Under the pieces are notes generated by a model. That model saw only the letters and a program-made list of their open reading frames with translations, was not told the origin of the DNA and searched no databases. DNA of 43,916 bases from an uncultured Bacteroidales bacterium. GTDB taxonomy: Bacteria; Bacteroidota; Bacteroidia; Bacteroidales; UBA932. Positions 43,061-43,916 of the stretch are shown here, one piece after another (position 1 is the stretch's first letter; each line of letters begins with the position of its first letter). Where the stretch lies: assembly GCA_946415475.1 (NCBI GenBank), contig CAMKSQ010000014.1, forward strand, positions 1 through 43,916. Direction: 5' to 3'. The position numbers were made by a program, and so were the translations under genes.

Positions 43061-43916
43061 ATGTCCACAAAACGTGACTTAACCTTCCGCCAGCTGGTGG
43101 ATTTAAGCTTCGGCTTTTTCGGCGTGCAGATTGCCTACGCCCTGCAGAGCGCCAACATCAGCCGTATCTTCGCCACCCTTGGCGCAGACCCGCATCAACT
43201 CAGTTTCTTCTGGATCCTGCCCCCGCTTATGGGCATGATCGTGCAGCCGCTCGTCGGTAAATACAGCGACCGCACCTGGTGCAAAATGGGCCGCCGCAAG
43301 CCCTACCTGCTGGTAGGCGCCCTCATTGCCGTGCTGGTGATGATTTTCCTGCCCAATTCCGGCAGCCTCCATTTCGGCACCCGTCTGTTCCTGGGTCTCA
43401 ATATGGCCATGTGGTTCGGCCTGTTCTCCCTCATTTTCCTGGACACCTCCATCAACATGGCCATGCAGCCGTTCAAGATGATGGTGGGGGATATGGTGAA
43501 TGAGAAGCAAAAAGCCACCGCCTACTCTATCCAGAGTTTCCTGTGCAATGCCGGCTCCCTGGTGGGCTACATTTTCCCCATTCTGTTCACTTGGATCGGC
43601 ATTGCCAACACGGCCCCCAAGGGCGTGGTTCCGGACAGCGTCATCTACAGCTTCTACGTGGGCGCCGCCATCCTCATCCTGTGCGTGCTGTACACCTTCC
43701 TGCGTGTCAAAGAAATGCCTCCCAAGGAGTATGCCGATTTCCACGGCATCGACCTCCAGGCCAAGCAGCAGGAAAAGAGCGAAGGCCTGCTGAAGCTCTT
43801 GGTGAAGGCTCCGGCCACGTTCTGGACGGTGGGTCTGGTACAGTTCTTCTGCTGGGCCGCTTTCCTGTACATGTGGACCTACACCAATGGTGCCATCGCC
43901 CATAACGTGTGGCACA
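43061..43916 (+). CDS. MFS transporter, SLC45/sugar type, 3' end outside window
   Basis: 285 codons are present. MSTKRDLTFRQLVDLSFGFF is followed by GVQIAYALQSANISRIFATL, LPPLMGMIVQPLVGKYSDRT and WCKMGRRKPYLLVGALIAVL, then FKMMVGDMVNEKQKATAYSI. This is the pattern of SLC45-like (GPH-related) sugar transporters, which in Bacteroidota often sit in maltose or starch loci. The frame is open to the window edge with at least seven TM helices so far. The substrate cannot be decided without the following genes. Confidence 0.88.
   Translation, partial: MSTKRDLTFRQLVDLSFGFFGVQIAYALQSANISRIFATLGADPHQLSFFWILPPLMGMIVQPLVGKYSDRTWCKMGRRKPYLLVGALIAVLVMIFLPNSGSLHFGTRLFLGLNMAMWFGLFSLIFLDTSINMAMQPFKMMVGDMVNEKQKATAYSIQSFLCNAGSLVGYIFPILFTWIGIANTAPKGVVPDSVIYSFYVGAAILILCVLYTFLRVKEMPPKEYADFHGIDLQAKQQEKSEGLLKLLVKAPATFWTVGLVQFFCWAAFLYMWTYTNGAIAHNVWH

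Noticed and set aside
43103..43915. 270-aa minus-strand open frame
   Set aside because: Antisense of the partial MFS transporter, whose frame is open to the window edge and has clear TM motifs.

Overview
The window looks like a piece of chromosome from a Bacteroidota bacterium (Bacteroidales-like, GC-rich, gut or rumen type), probably an assembly contig because it opens inside the 3' end of a 16S rRNA gene. The evidence for the phylum is the many promoters with the TAnnTTTG -7 box, the near absence of Shine-Dalgarno sites, an S16 protein with a long Ala/Lys tail, the XylE/XylA/XylB and GH92/GH125/GH130 gene sets, LytS/LytTR regulation and BSAP-like MACPF lipoproteins.

Layout. 1-320: 16S 3' end, tRNA-Ile and tRNA-Ala, each tRNA followed by a terminator-like hairpin, and no 23S gene. 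335-6577: an eroded region with a histidine-kinase tail, an XRE/DUF3990/DUF3791 toxin-antitoxin-like trio, a TolC remnant behind a sigma-54 type promoter, parD with a truncated parE, one intact and one gutted FtsX/MacB-type permease, and two ORF6N genes. 6705-11276: an operon for mannose removal from N-glycans (GH130, then a GH92-GH125 fusion). 11350-16862: a LamG fragment meeting a 5'-truncated BACON-MACPF gene head to head, followed by an unknown lipoprotein and a second MACPF lipoprotein. 16915-19760: a membrane AraC regulator, 51-bp tandem repeats and an Rpn/PD-(D/E)XK gene. 19760-25655: an NMT1-type binding protein paired with an RsbU-like phosphatase, then DUF975, LemA and DUF2207 membrane genes. 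25777-28557: tRNA-Leu, an outer-membrane barrel/lipoprotein pair, rpsP-rimM and two 75-bp structured repeats. 28567-32956: tRNA-Pro followed 3 nt later by xylB, xylA and xylE. 32979-38015: a secreted phospholipase-D-like enzyme divergent from a LolD-like ATPase, then (all on the minus strand) a split transketolase, an ECF sigma factor, a likely anti-sigma protein and a Spy-like protein. 38066-43916: a glycosidase tail remnant, menA, lepA, a LytS/LytTR pair and a partial MFS sugar transporter.

How the parts work together. GH130 and GH92-GH125 fit stepwise removal of mannose from host or dietary N-glycans. XylE/XylB/XylA with transketolase fit xylose entry into the pentose phosphate pathway. 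The two MACPF proteins and the lipoprotein between them look like a surface pore-forming or antagonism locus, with a membrane AraC regulator next door. The SBP-phosphatase pair looks like a sensor rather than a transporter.

The most unusual signals are short palindromic repeats that have become coding sequence (they supply the start and signal peptide of the GH92-GH125 lipoprotein and the stop codon of xylB), a tRNA-xylB junction of 3 nt, stacked 20-bp promoter repeats before the transketolase genes, several start codons only 4-8 nt after the -7 box, and two unexplained families of structured tandem repeats.
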